Shown here piece after piece: positions 26,387 to 38,882 of a stretch of 64,000 nt of DNA. The notes below the pieces were generated by a model. The model saw nothing but the letters and a program-made list of their open reading frames with translations. It was not told the DNA's origin and did not search any database. The stretch is from Rhodopirellula islandica (GTDB lineage: Bacteria; Planctomycetota; Planctomycetia; Pirellulales; Pirellulaceae), in the NCBI RefSeq assembly GCF_001027925.1, contig NZ_LECT01000048.1, forward strand, positions 62,001-126,000. Direction: 5' to 3'. Position numbers and translations under genes: made by a program. The first letter of the stretch is position 1; each line of letters starts with the position of its first letter.

Positions 26387-26907
26387 AGGTCGTTCGTTTC
26401 AGTTGAAAGGCTGAATCAAGGGAGGGAGACAAAAATCCGATCGCGGAAGGCCATCGGTATCGGAAACTCAAAAACGGACTGGATTCCCAAACGCCAAGGT
26501 GCTGCTTGCAGCCTTGCCACCCAGGATGAACACTCCACTCTCGAAATTCACGATCGTTTCTGATGGAGAGGACGGGGGCTGAGCAGCTTTCACGTCGATC
26601 TCACAAGTTGTGCGGGTCGAACCGGTTCTACGGAGCAAATCGGTTGTTGCTCGCTTCGAACCGTCGGCTTTCCAGAAATATACCCCAATGCGACATCTCG
26701 GGGATCAATCTCAACCCGGAAGTGGTTAAATTGCCAGGAGCAGCCCAGACAACGAACCGCTCATCCGGCCCCAATCCTTTCAAATCCCCTGAATGCCATC
26801 CCGCTTGTCGGGCAAGGGACATTCTCGGTGATTCATCGAGTGCCGATCTTTTTGAGTGGCGCCTCCCGTCCCGCACCTCGCCACGTTCCGCTTAGGAAAC
26901 ACAGTCG
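26387..26907. other. Divergent intergenic region upstream of dcd
   Basis: About 520 bases between the Bax-inhibitor gene and dcd. I see no gene, repeat or clear terminator; promoters for both sides must lie here. Confidence 0.4.
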
Positions 26908-27486
26908 ATGATCCTTTCCGGTCAAGACATCCAACAGCGATTGGGCAACGACATCGTGATCGATCCGTTTGATCCGTCCCGCTTGTCGCCTAACAGCTAC
27001 AACCTAACGCTTCACGATGAGTTGCTGGTTTACGAAGAAGTCGTGCTGGATGCCGCTTCTCCCAATCGGTATCGCCGCCTGCCCATTCCCAAAGAGGGCC
27101 TGACGTTGCAACCCGGAACGTTGTATTTGGGCCGAACGGTCGAGCACACCGAAACGCACGGGTTGGTGCCCATCGTCCAGGGCAGATCCTCCCTTGGACG
27201 CCTGGGGTTGTTCCTGAATCCTGGCGGCAGCCTCGGGCACGCGGGTTATCGCGGCACTTGGACCCTCGAATTGCACTGTGTTCAGCCGGTCCGGATCTAC
27301 CCAAACATTCAGATTTGCCAAATCACGTACTGGGAAATCAGCGGCGACAGCCCCGAAGAAGCCAGCGAGAAATACCAAAACAGCCACGACATTCAGCCCT
27401 CGCTGATGCACCGCGAACTTGGATTTGACGATCGTGACACGCAGCTTGAGTTGGGGTTTGATGAAGCGATTCAGAGCCTTCCGTGA
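26908..27486 (+). CDS. dcd: dCTP deaminase
   Basis: This 192-residue enzyme of the dUTPase/dCTP-deaminase fold deaminates dCTP to dUTP for thymidylate synthesis. The start MILSGQDIQQRL is usual. Family motifs are VQGRSSLGRLGLF (about 90-102; Arg and Ser contact the triphosphate) and GYRGTWTLELHC (about 113-124), with the catalytic Glu at 121. The length matches the family. I cannot tell by eye whether it is the bifunctional deaminase/dUTPase type. It stands alone with long gaps on both sides. Confidence 0.92.
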   Translation: MILSGQDIQQRLGNDIVIDPFDPSRLSPNSYNLTLHDELLVYEEVVLDAASPNRYRRLPIPKEGLTLQPGTLYLGRTVEHTETHGLVPIVQGRSSLGRLGLFLNPGGSLGHAGYRGTWTLELHCVQPVRIYPNIQICQITYWEISGDSPEEASEKYQNSHDIQPSLMHRELGFDDRDTQLELGFDEAIQSLP

Positions 27487-28102
27487 ATTTCGCCGAAACA
27501 TCGGGCTGTTTCCCGCGACCAAATGTCGCTGCCTGAGTGCTTTTGCCTGAACCTTTGCCTGAATCATCGGGCGTGGAAATCGCCGGAAACGGCCACAAGG
27601 AGCGAGTTGTCGGTGCGATCCGACGGCCTGAAAGCGTCTTCCCCAACGGCTTTGGACACTGGCGTTCCAACGAAGCGACCAACGCATTTCGCTGGCGGAT
27701 CATCCAGGCAGGCGGTTTTCGCTGCAAAATGCCGCGAATTCCCAGGTTCGAAGAGCGGCGGTGAAGTTCGATGGGGTCGGCACGACCACCCCCAACGGCT
27801 TGTTGATTCGTTCGATTTCACAACCCGACGCGTGAGCGAGGGCCCCATAGGCTCGCTGCAACGGCACACGATCCCTCGCTCACGCTTCGGGTTAGGATGA
27901 AAACAACAGGCCGCCAAGGGGTGAGTGCAATGGATTCAACGCCACCAATCCCACCAACCGTCCGGGAAAGCTGAAACGGACATTTCTGGGCCCCTCCCTA
28001 ACCTTGCTGGAAACAGGCAAGAACGGCTAAACTACGTGGTCTGACTCAAAAACTCGACCTATCTGATCCAAACGTCCGCGAGCCCGGAGTTCTCTACTCT
28101 CT
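27487..28102. other. Intergenic region between dcd and aceE
   Basis: This gap of about 616 bases holds the long hairpin repeat at 27822-27893 and the aceE promoter region. No gene is recognised. Confidence 0.45.
27822..27893. repeat. Inverted repeat AACCCGACGCGTGAGCGAGG
   Basis: A 21-base arm (27822-27842, beginning AACCCGACGCGTGAGCGAGG) faces a near-perfect inverse (27873-27893, CCCTCGCTCACGCTTCGGGT), one mismatch, spacer 30. No T-run follows, so it looks like a dispersed repeat rather than a terminator. Confidence 0.75.
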
Positions 28103-30835
<2,733 letters not shown>

Positions 30836-30968
30836 CTCTGGCCGGACACATGCAAACGTCCGTTTCGAGATGCGGTCAGCTGGCCTCGATTCCCAACCAG
30901 GAACGGCCACGACCGCCAGGACCGGGCGTCTCAACATTCTCCAATCACACCCCTGACATACCTTTCCC

Positions 30969-32369
30969 ATGACTGAAGTCAAACTCCCTGAACTCGGCGA
31001 CGGCATCGAATCTGGCGATGTCCTCGAAATTTTCGTTTCCGTCGGCGACACGATCACCGCTGGCCAGGACATCGTGGAAATGGAAACGGACAAAGCGACC
31101 GTTCCCGTGCCCAGCGATGTGGGTGGCAAGGTCACCAAGATTTCGGTCAGCGAAGGGGACACGGTTCCCATCGGTGGCGTGCTGCTAGAAGTCGAAGCCG
31201 CTGCCGGAGCAGAATCGGCTCCCGAACCGGCCGCTCCAGCGCAACCAGAAAAGAAGCCCGACCCCAAACCAGAACCTCAGGCGGCAGCGCCTGCTCCCGA
31301 GCCCGCCGCTCCTCCTGCTCCAAAGCCGGCGGCACCGCCCGTTGCTCAACCCGTCGCAACCCCAGCCGCTCAGGCTCCCGCGGTCGCCGATGAACCCGAT
31401 GCACCAGTCGAGGGCGGTGGATCGATCCCAGCCGGTCCAGCGATTCGTCGCTTCGCTCGCGAGACAGGTGTCAACTTGGCCACCGTCACCGGCACGGGTG
31501 CTGGCGGACGCATCACCCGGGACGACGTCTTGGCTGTGGTTCGCTCGGCCAGCCAAAGGGCTGCCGCACCCGCCGCCAAGCCGGCTCCTGCCGCAGGCAA
31601 GTCGGCTCCGCGAGCCAACGTCACATCGGGCGATTTGCCCGGCACCCCTGACAATGATGACTACGGCCCCATTCGCGTCGAGCGAATGAGCAAGATCCGG
31701 AAAACGATCGCGGCTCAAATGCACTTGTCATGGTCCACCGTTCCACGGGTGACCAACTTCGACGACGCCGACATCACCGATCTCGAACGTCTCCGGCAAA
31801 GCAGCAAAGAAGACTACGCGGCTCAAGGTCTGAAACTGACCACGATGCCATTCTTGGTCAAAGCCGTGGCAACCGCTCTTCGTCATCACCCATCGCTCAA
31901 CGCGGTGATCGATTCCGAGAATCAGCAAGTGATCTACAAGGATTACGTCAACATCGGCATCGCGGTGGATACCGACAACGGCTTGGTCGTTCCCGTGATG
32001 CACAACGCTGACCAAATGGGCATTCCTGACACTGCTCGCAACATCGCCGAAATGGCCGGCAAAGTTCGCGGCGGCAAGTTCGGCGTCAACGACCTGCGTG
32101 GTGGATCGTTCACGATCAGCAACCTGGGTGCAATTGGTGGCCAGTACAGCACACCCATCGTCAACGTTCCCGAAGTTGCCATCCTGTTGGTTGGCCGTTC
32201 ACGGAAGTTGCCCGTTGTGATGCCCGACGATTCGATCCAACCTCGTTTGATGATGCCGTTGAGTCTTTCGTACGACCACCGCTTGGTCGACGGAGGAACC
32301 GCAGCCCGCTTCCTCAACGATGTGATCGGGTACCTGCAAGCCCCAAGTCGCTTGTTGTTGGCTCTCTGA
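30969..32369 (+). CDS. aceF: Pyruvate dehydrogenase E2, dihydrolipoamide acetyltransferase
   Basis: This 466-residue protein contains one lipoyl domain (1-78, lipoylated Lys in METDKATVPVPS) and a flexible Pro/Ala-rich linker (about 80-145). A peripheral-subunit-binding domain follows (GPAIRRFARETGVNLATVTG, about 150-190). A second Ala/Pro linker leads to the catalytic acetyltransferase domain (about 235-466), with the active-site His in LSYDHRLVDGGTAARF. It transfers acetyl groups from AceE to CoA. A strong terminator follows directly. Confidence 0.96.
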   Translation: MTEVKLPELGDGIESGDVLEIFVSVGDTITAGQDIVEMETDKATVPVPSDVGGKVTKISVSEGDTVPIGGVLLEVEAAAGAESAPEPAAPAQPEKKPDPKPEPQAAAPAPEPAAPPAPKPAAPPVAQPVATPAAQAPAVADEPDAPVEGGGSIPAGPAIRRFARETGVNLATVTGTGAGGRITRDDVLAVVRSASQRAAAPAAKPAPAAGKSAPRANVTSGDLPGTPDNDDYGPIRVERMSKIRKTIAAQMHLSWSTVPRVTNFDDADITDLERLRQSSKEDYAAQGLKLTTMPFLVKAVATALRHHPSLNAVIDSENQQVIYKDYVNIGIAVDTDNGLVVPVMHNADQMGIPDTARNIAEMAGKVRGGKFGVNDLRGGSFTISNLGAIGGQYSTPIVNVPEVAILLVGRSRKLPVVMPDDSIQPRLMMPLSLSYDHRLVDGGTAARFLNDVIGYLQAPSRLLLAL

Positions 32370-32399
32370 GTTCGCAACGTTCAAAACGAAAAATGCCCC

Positions 32400-32430
32400 A
32401 AGGCCGAGTCTCACCGACTCGGCCTTTTTT
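32400..32430 (+). terminator. Intrinsic terminator after aceF
   Basis: AGGCCGAGTC (32401-32410) pairs perfectly with GACTCGGCCT (32416-32425), followed by an uninterrupted T-run to 32430. It lies 31 bases after the aceF stop. Confidence 0.92.
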
Positions 32431-32560
32431 GTGCGCAAACAGCGAATCATCCGTGCCCAACCAAACGGCACCAAGTCCATACATTGGACAAGGGCTGTCC
32501 TCACGACAATCATTGGAGGTTCCCCACGCCTCATGCTATCTCATCGATCCCCACACGCTG

Positions 32561-34948
32561 ATGAAAACGATCTATCTGTCTGTGATTCTTGGCACGCTGC
32601 TTCCCGCCTGCGTGTTCGCTCAGTCGCCCGACCATAGTCCGCTTAGTGATGAGGGTGTCGCTCGACGCGCCGCTCACACGTTTCTGTTCGAAGAGTTTTC
32701 GAAAGGAAAAGAAACGACCTATCGCGGTGAAGGCGACCAACGAAACCTGTTCGAGACGGTCCTCTCCAACGAAACCATTCACCTCAGCGGTGATGTCTCG
32801 ATTGAATTGCCAGAGGGAAGCCAACGTGTCGCATCGCTATTCAAGTACATCATTCTCCGCGGTGAAAACTTGAATCATCTCGGTGGGATCGATGTCGCTC
32901 CCTATTCCGGCGGCGGCACCGTCGAACGCAGCACGCAACAACCCAACCTGTACCGATTCAAGTTGCCCGCAATGCCCGTTCCCAGCGAAGGCATGCCCCC
33001 GATTCGAATTCGAACACAGTGCGCCGAAGGCAAAACCGCCACCATCACACAGATCGCCTTCCACTCCCAAGGCAATTTGCCAGTGCAGTTCGACGACCTG
33101 CCCTACCGAACATTGGGAGCCGACCAACCGCGGGTTCCGGTCCAAGTCAAAATCGACCTGCAACACGAACTTTCGATCGCTGGTCACTCCGACCTGGAAC
33201 GCGAAAAGTTCTTTCGCTACTACGCGGCCCCAGGGACGTGCGATCCCAGTTTCGAACGCTGGGCGAGCGAACGCAACTTCAAACCGGGACGCCAGATTTT
33301 CAAACTCCAACCTGGATTGGTGGTTGGCTACGGACGCGGTGAGAAGCTCAAAGAAAACCCAACTGAACCAGGTGCCGCTGATTTGAGCTTCTTTGAACGT
33401 CATGATTCATCCGCCCCCAAAACGATCCCCGCGTTTGAGGACGTTGATTATGCGATGTGTTTGAACGACTACCCAGAGTTCATGTCCGTCGAACACGTCG
33501 GACGCGGCACACCCTTGATCGAACACTTTGGAGACGCGGCCGATCTTGCGGCCGCACACATTGCTGACCAAAAAGCGGACGGTGGACGCACCGCGAAATG
33601 GTGGGAAGTCAAAAATGAATCCACGATCAAAGCCGAGTGGGACTACCACTATCAAAAAGAACATGATTCCTGGGAACTGCTCGCCCAATTTCACAACGAT
33701 GTTGCTCAAGCCGTCCACACGAAAACTCCGACGGTCAATGTGGGTGGCCCCACGTCAGCTTGGATGCAATTGCATGTCAATCAATTTGGACTCTACCGTG
33801 ACCAAGCCCGGTTCATGGATCTGACTCGAGACCACTTGGATTTCTACTCCCACCACTTCTATGAAAACATGGGTTCGCTCGGAGCCTGGGAACGTCGTGA
33901 CAAAGGCTACTCGGGTTACCTACTGGGTCGTCTCGAAGCAACACTCGACATGTTGCAGGCCCACATGGAAGAGACCGACAATGTCAAACCGATCCTGATC
34001 ACGGAGTGTGGCTCGCTGCAAGCTGGGCGTGGAGCAGCGGACTACTGGTTGCGTCTGCGATCGTACAGTGCATTCGTCCACAAGCTGATGAACCGCCCTC
34101 ATCAGATCGATTTGGCAGTCCCGTTTGTGTTCACCAACATGCACTGGAATCCCAACAGCGGAAACGTTGCTTTCATCCCAACCGAAGGAGCCTCCGCTCG
34201 CGGTCCCTTGTCCGATTTCCAGCCCACTCCAGTCGCGAATTACTTCGAACTGTGGCGTGATTTCGATGGCCGCCGACTTCCCGTCCAAATCAGCGGCCTG
34301 GCTACTGTGGGTCTGAATGCGACGGCTGTCTATCAAGGCAATCGTCTGCAAATCGCACTGACCAACATGACCAGTCGTCAACTCAGCGTTGACCTGTCCA
34401 ATTTCGCAGGCGACACACTGAACGCATCGTCCATTCAGCAACGACGTCTGCGATACAACGACGGCCAAGTCCTCTACGAAGACGCAAACTCGTTGTCCGA
34501 TTCGAAGGCGGTTCCGGTCGACGCGGAGGAGACAACCGTTGTGACGTTCTGGTTTGACAAACAGATCCAACCGACCAAAACGCTTCACCGTGAATTTACT
34601 TACGCTCCCGGCACCGCCGTGACTGCCGATCAAACGCGTGCGTTCCAAATCGAAATTGATGACGCATCAAAAATCCATTCGGCGAAGCTGATCATCGGTG
34701 TTCATCGCAACAGCGGACTGGAACAAGCCGTTGCCGGAACCTTCAATGGACAGTCTTTTGAGTCTCACCCAGAGTGGGCCCACCAGTTTGACCAACTAAT
34801 GGCTCCGTTGGAGATTTCAATTCCCAAAACCTGGCTGCAGAACAACAACCAAATCCAAATCGAACCCCAACCCGGACTGACGATCACCTCAGTCCACTTG
34901 ATTCGCGACAGCATCAGTGAGGCCCTCGATAGCAAAAACAGTCAATGA
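32561..34948 (+). CDS. Secreted GH86-like beta-agarase/porphyranase
   Basis: This is a 795-residue protein. The ATG at 32561 opens a signal peptide (MKTIYLSVILGTLLPACVFAQ). The catalytic region (about 200-590) is a TIM barrel with the likely acid/base Glu353 in KWWEVKNES and nucleophile Glu482 in ILITECGSL. LNDYPEFM and DFYSHHFYEN also fit GH86 enzymes that cut agar or porphyran. Beta-sandwich regions follow (about 600-795). GH86 is my reading of motifs and could be another clan-A family. It opens a region of polysaccharide-acting genes. A DUF1697 gene starts 70 bases downstream. Confidence 0.75.
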   Translation: MKTIYLSVILGTLLPACVFAQSPDHSPLSDEGVARRAAHTFLFEEFSKGKETTYRGEGDQRNLFETVLSNETIHLSGDVSIELPEGSQRVASLFKYIILRGENLNHLGGIDVAPYSGGGTVERSTQQPNLYRFKLPAMPVPSEGMPPIRIRTQCAEGKTATITQIAFHSQGNLPVQFDDLPYRTLGADQPRVPVQVKIDLQHELSIAGHSDLEREKFFRYYAAPGTCDPSFERWASERNFKPGRQIFKLQPGLVVGYGRGEKLKENPTEPGAADLSFFERHDSSAPKTIPAFEDVDYAMCLNDYPEFMSVEHVGRGTPLIEHFGDAADLAAAHIADQKADGGRTAKWWEVKNESTIKAEWDYHYQKEHDSWELLAQFHNDVAQAVHTKTPTVNVGGPTSAWMQLHVNQFGLYRDQARFMDLTRDHLDFYSHHFYENMGSLGAWERRDKGYSGYLLGRLEATLDMLQAHMEETDNVKPILITECGSLQAGRGAADYWLRLRSYSAFVHKLMNRPHQIDLAVPFVFTNMHWNPNSGNVAFIPTEGASARGPLSDFQPTPVANYFELWRDFDGRRLPVQISGLATVGLNATAVYQGNRLQIALTNMTSRQLSVDLSNFAGDTLNASSIQQRRLRYNDGQVLYEDANSLSDSKAVPVDAEETTVVTFWFDKQIQPTKTLHREFTYAPGTAVTADQTRAFQIEIDDASKIHSAKLIIGVHRNSGLEQAVAGTFNGQSFESHPEWAHQFDQLMAPLEISIPKTWLQNNNQIQIEPQPGLTITSVHLIRDSISEALDSKNSQ

Positions 34949-35018
34949 ATTTGGTTGGTTTCATTTGCACCGTGCTTTGTCACAGCTGCACCGATGTTCC
35001 ATTCCATTGCGGAAAATC

Positions 35019-35558
35019 ATGACAACCTGGATCGCTCTTTTTCGCGGCATCAACGTTGGTGGCAAGAACAAGTTGCCGATGGCTGCCCTGCGATCAATTT
35101 TGGAATCCATCGGATGTCAGTCGGTTCTCACTTACATTCAAAGTGGGAACGTCGTGTTCTCGTGCGAGCCTAGCTCGAAAGAAGCAATTGCCGAACGAAT
35201 TGCCGACGCGGTGGACGAGAACTTCGGGTTCAGGCCTCAAGTGATGCTTCTGACGAAAGATGAATTTCAATCCACCGTCGCGAACAATCCGTTCGCCGAT
35301 GCTGTTGCCGCTCCCAAGACGCTCCACTACTTTTTTCTCTCGACCCCACCGGTTCATCGAGATCTTGCGACACTCGCCGAACTCGCGACCGCTACCGAAC
35401 GCTTCGATTTGATTGAAAACGTGTTCTATCTCCACGCTCCCGACGGGTTTGGAACGTCCAAATTGGCCAACAGCGTTGAACGAAAGCTGGGTGTTGCCAC
35501 GACCGCTCGCAACCACTCAACGATTGAAAAACTCGCGAGCCTTTTGAATTCGGGATAG
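35019..35558 (+). CDS. DUF1697 family protein
   Basis: This is a 179-residue cytosolic protein; the ATG at 35019 was chosen since the family begins directly with TWIALFRGINVGGKNKLPMA. Further hallmarks are YIQSGNVVFSC, LHYFFLSTPP and the C-terminal GTSKLANSVERKLGVATTARN. DUF1697 is a widespread small family of unknown biochemical function. It lies between two secreted polysaccharide-degrading enzymes but has no export signal, so the neighbourhood is probably incidental. Confidence 0.9.
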   Translation: MTTWIALFRGINVGGKNKLPMAALRSILESIGCQSVLTYIQSGNVVFSCEPSSKEAIAERIADAVDENFGFRPQVMLLTKDEFQSTVANNPFADAVAAPKTLHYFFLSTPPVHRDLATLAELATATERFDLIENVFYLHAPDGFGTSKLANSVERKLGVATTARNHSTIEKLASLLNSG

Positions 35559-35607
35559 TGCATCATGTATGCTGGCTTAGACAAACGAATGCTCACAGAG
35601 ACTTACC

Positions 35608-36618
35608 ATGCAGCGGATATCCATCGCGATCCTGGCGGTTTTCGCCGTCAACGCTTCACTGCTCTTCGCCGCGACGCCGGCCGAGAAAGTTGCACGGCAA
35701 CCTGGCGAATGGTTCCGAGGTGCTGAAGGGCAACGAGCGATGCGTTGCATTCTGTCTTGGCAAACCGATCACGGCGATTGGCCAAAGAACATCGATACCA
35801 CAACAAAACCGTTCCCTGCGGACCGAGACAAACCCAACGGCACCTTCGACAATGGTGCCACCATTGGTGAACTGCAAGCCTTGGCGAGAGCGTTCAAAGC
35901 GACGAGCCAAGACGAATACAAGTCAGCCTTTTTGAAAGGTTTTGATCATCTCTTGGCCGCCCAGTATCCCAATGGTGGTTGGCCACAGTACTTTCCGCTC
36001 AGCAAAAAGTACCACCGCCACATCACCTTCAATGACGGCACGATGATCAACATCATGCAGTTCCTTGAAGAGGTGGCTGAAATCCCAACCTACGAGTTCT
36101 TGGACGAGCAACGCTTGGTTCGGACGCGAACCGCATTGACTCGCGGGATCGAGTGCATTTTGGATTGCCAGGTAATCGTTGACGGTGAACGGACCGTTTG
36201 GTGTGCTCAGCATCATGCCGAAACGCTCGCCCCGGTCCTGGCTAGAAGCTACGAGCATCCATCGCTCAGTGGTGCTGAGAGTGCAGGAATACTCCTCTAC
36301 CTGATGGAATTGAATGAACCATCACCACGAGTGATTCAGGCAGTGGAATCCGGCGTGAAGTGGTTCGACTCGGTTCAAGTGAACGGGTACCACTATCAAA
36401 AGCGAAAGGAGCTTCCATCGCTGATTGCAGACAACAACGCTCCGTCAATCTGGGCTCGTTTTTACGACATCAAAACCAACCGTCCGATGTTTAGCGATCG
36501 CGATGGGACAATCGTTTACGATTTGGACCTGGTTGGTGAAGAAAGAAGAAGTGGCTACACGTGGTATGGAAACTGGGGATCAAAGGTCGCCAAAGCTCAC
36601 GCAAAATGGATGAAGTAG
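35608..36618 (+). CDS. Secreted pectate lyase, PL10-like
   Basis: This 336-residue protein has a signal peptide (MQRISIAILAVFAVNASLLF). PL10 landmarks run through the chain: WQTDHGDWPKNID, GTFDNGATIGELQ, AAQYPNGGWPQYFPL, HITFNDGTM, TVWCAQHHAETLAPVLAR and SYEHPSLSGAES, ending with RDGTIVYDLD and GYTWYGNW. PL10 enzymes cleave polygalacturonate by Ca-dependent beta-elimination. The length matches single-domain PL10 proteins. It starts 49 bases after the DUF1697 stop. Confidence 0.87.
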   Translation: MQRISIAILAVFAVNASLLFAATPAEKVARQPGEWFRGAEGQRAMRCILSWQTDHGDWPKNIDTTTKPFPADRDKPNGTFDNGATIGELQALARAFKATSQDEYKSAFLKGFDHLLAAQYPNGGWPQYFPLSKKYHRHITFNDGTMINIMQFLEEVAEIPTYEFLDEQRLVRTRTALTRGIECILDCQVIVDGERTVWCAQHHAETLAPVLARSYEHPSLSGAESAGILLYLMELNEPSPRVIQAVESGVKWFDSVQVNGYHYQKRKELPSLIADNNAPSIWARFYDIKTNRPMFSDRDGTIVYDLDLVGEERRSGYTWYGNWGSKVAKAHAKWMK

Positions 36619-36749
36619 CCCGACGCAATGCCCATTCGATCACGGTGAACTGTATCAAATGCCGGCATACATGATTCGGTCGCGCACTGGGGCTATCATG
36701 AATCGCTCGCTACGACTGCCTCCACCTGCCGAACGAAGCCGAGTTGAAG

Positions 36750-37865
36750 ATGAATCATTCTTTCCGCCTATCAGTCCTGTTAACGCTGACGCTGACCGCC
36801 GCATGTTGCTGGACTTCGGACGCGTTTGCGCAGCGTGAACGTCCGACCATCAAGAATCGATTGGAAAACGATGATTCGAACGACGACGGGAAAGTCACCA
36901 AGGATGAATTCAGTGGTCCCCCGAAACTATTCGAGCGTCTTGACCGTGACGGCGACGGTCAAATCGACATTGAGGAAGTTGTCGGAAACATGTCCGTAAG
37001 ACGTCCCGAAAACGGCCGAAACCCATCTCCTCGTGCACCGCGAGGTGTCGAAGTCAAACGCGATGTCGTCTTCGGTAAAGGCGGCGACCGCGACCTCAAA
37101 ATGCACATCGTTTTGCCCGAGTCAAAACCGAGCAAACCATTGCCGGCTTATGTTTGGATCCACGGTGGTGGATGGCAAGCGGGTTCCAAGGAAGGCGGCG
37201 TCAACCAAGTCGCGAGAATCGTGGCGGAGGGCTTTGTTGGCGCGACGATCGAATATCGCCTGACCGGTGAAGCCCCATTTCCGGCACAAATCGAAGACTG
37301 CAAATGTGCCATTCGCTTTCTTCGTGAACACGCCGACCAATACGGTATCGATCCAGATCGCATCGCTGTCGGTGGCAGTTCAGCGGGCGGCCACTTGGTT
37401 GCATTGCTCGGAACCAGCGGCGACGTCGATGAACTCGAAGGCTCCGGCGGTTGGCCGGAGCAATCCAGTCGCGTGCAGGCAGTGGTCGACCTTTATGGAC
37501 CAACTGACTTTTCGAAGTTTGTCACCACGAAAGGTTTTGAGTCCCACAACCGGGATGGTTCGCCGGAATCGAAATTGCTCGGCGGAGGTGATGTCCTCGG
37601 AAACGACAAAGGAATCCGTCGCGTCAATCCAATCACCTACATCGATGACAAGGATCCGCCCTTTCTGATCATTCACGGAACGAGTGATCCCGTCGTTCCG
37701 GCGAACCAGAGCCAACTGATCCATGAAGCTCTCGAATCAGCCGGGGTCGAAACAACTCTCAAACTGATTCGAGGCGCAAAGCATGGTGGCCGCGAATTTG
37801 CAGATCCCGAAATTCGCGACCTGATCACGACGTTTTTGAAGAAGCACCTTCAACCGTCTGAGTGA
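36750..37865 (+). CDS. Secreted esterase/alpha-beta hydrolase with EF-hand pair
   Basis: This is a 371-residue protein; the ATG at 36750 was preferred to the TTG at 36744. A signal peptide ends near AFAQ-RE. Two EF-hand-like calcium loops follow (DDSNDDGKVTKDEF and DRDGDGQIDIEEV, about 40-85). The alpha/beta-hydrolase domain (about 105-370) has an oxyanion HGGGW, nucleophile GGSSAGGH, acid in HGTSDPVVP and catalytic His in RGAKHGG. It is probably a carbohydrate esterase or lipase of the BD-FAE/HSL type. It lies after the pectate lyase, consistent with deacetylation of the same polymers (inference). It converges on the DUF1853 gene with 15 bases between. Confidence 0.85.
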   Translation: MNHSFRLSVLLTLTLTAACCWTSDAFAQRERPTIKNRLENDDSNDDGKVTKDEFSGPPKLFERLDRDGDGQIDIEEVVGNMSVRRPENGRNPSPRAPRGVEVKRDVVFGKGGDRDLKMHIVLPESKPSKPLPAYVWIHGGGWQAGSKEGGVNQVARIVAEGFVGATIEYRLTGEAPFPAQIEDCKCAIRFLREHADQYGIDPDRIAVGGSSAGGHLVALLGTSGDVDELEGSGGWPEQSSRVQAVVDLYGPTDFSKFVTTKGFESHNRDGSPESKLLGGGDVLGNDKGIRRVNPITYIDDKDPPFLIIHGTSDPVVPANQSQLIHEALESAGVETTLKLIRGAKHGGREFADPEIRDLITTFLKKHLQPSE

Positions 37866-37880
37866 AGACGTTGCCCTGAC

Positions 37881-38882
37881 TCAGTTGTCGGGCCACTGAT
37901 TGGGAACAATGAAGAAACGCTCGATGAGGTCCGTCGAGGCGACACGGGACAGGCAACGACGAGCCGCGAAAATGGGGCGGTCAAACTGCGCGGATTGCTG
38001 GTCGACGGCGGTGAGAAACTTCTCGATATCCATCCATGGTGCTGACGCATCACCGCTTGAATTCACCGACAACCAGTGAGGCTTTTTCAGTATTCGAAAT
38101 TCACACCCCGGGTCCGTAACCTTCTGCAGTTCGCGATGATGCACCCACAATCCTCGGTCGTGATTGGCTGACATCCATCTTGGCTGCTCTGGCACGCTGT
38201 CGACCCCGGGCGGGTAGAACAAGCAACCTTTCACGATCGCTTCGCGAACTTCAATGTCCTTTCGAATGCGTTCGCTCAACAACAACTGATGTTCATGCAT
38301 CCGTTGCGTCTTCCGCTCGAACGTGTCGCTTGAGTTCGGTCCCACAAAGTGACTTCCGCGACAGGGTTGCCCGGTCAGGTACAGGTAAAATTTCACCGCG
38401 ACTTCCCAGTGAGTGAGCCTGCCTCGCTCGTCAACGAAAAGAAAATCAATCTCGCCGAGCGTCTTGCCTTGGTCGCGAATCGGCAATGCGTGTGCGATAA
38501 TTTCCAAGCCGCGAATGTGTTGGAGCCAATACAAGATCAATCGTTCAAAGTACGGCCCGACCTTGTTCGACACCTGCTCCTCCATGAAAGCCCAGAGGTG
38601 CTGCTCATCAATTTGGCTAAGCGCAAGCGACGAGCCATCCGCTGCTGGCGAAAGGAGGGATGGGCTGTTCACCACCCAAAGCAAGTCTTTGGCGTATTGA
38701 TTCAACCTATCGTCGTAGTGCATTGTCATGGGACGTGCGGCGGCGAATCGTCGGAACGATTCGGGCGACCGTGCGAACAAATCCTTCATGTCGTCCGCGT
38801 TGTATCCAAAGGCGGACTCAAACGCGTTGATCTCCGCAAGCACCTCTTTCTCGTCGTTGGCGGCTGCACTTCTCTCTGACAT
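37881..38882 (-). CDS. DUF1853 family protein with nuclease-like motif
   Basis: This is a 333-residue cytosolic protein. The middle shows TLGEIDFLFVDERG, then HWEVAVKFYLYL, then a PCRGSHFVGPNSSDTFERKT segment, all typical of DUF1853. The Asp in EIDFL and the E-V-A-V-K are laid out like a PD-(D/E)xK nuclease core, but no activity is established. It is minus-strand within a plus-strand polysaccharide region and converges with the esterase gene. A palindromic element (copy D) begins 48 bases upstream of its start. Confidence 0.8.
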   Translation of the reverse strand: MSERSAAANDEKEVLAEINAFESAFGYNADDMKDLFARSPESFRRFAAARPMTMHYDDRLNQYAKDLLWVVNSPSLLSPAADGSSLALSQIDEQHLWAFMEEQVSNKVGPYFERLILYWLQHIRGLEIIAHALPIRDQGKTLGEIDFLFVDERGRLTHWEVAVKFYLYLTGQPCRGSHFVGPNSSDTFERKTQRMHEHQLLLSERIRKDIEVREAIVKGCLFYPPGVDSVPEQPRWMSANHDRGLWVHHRELQKVTDPGCEFRILKKPHWLSVNSSGDASAPWMDIEKFLTAVDQQSAQFDRPIFAARRCLSRVASTDLIERFFIVPNQWPDN

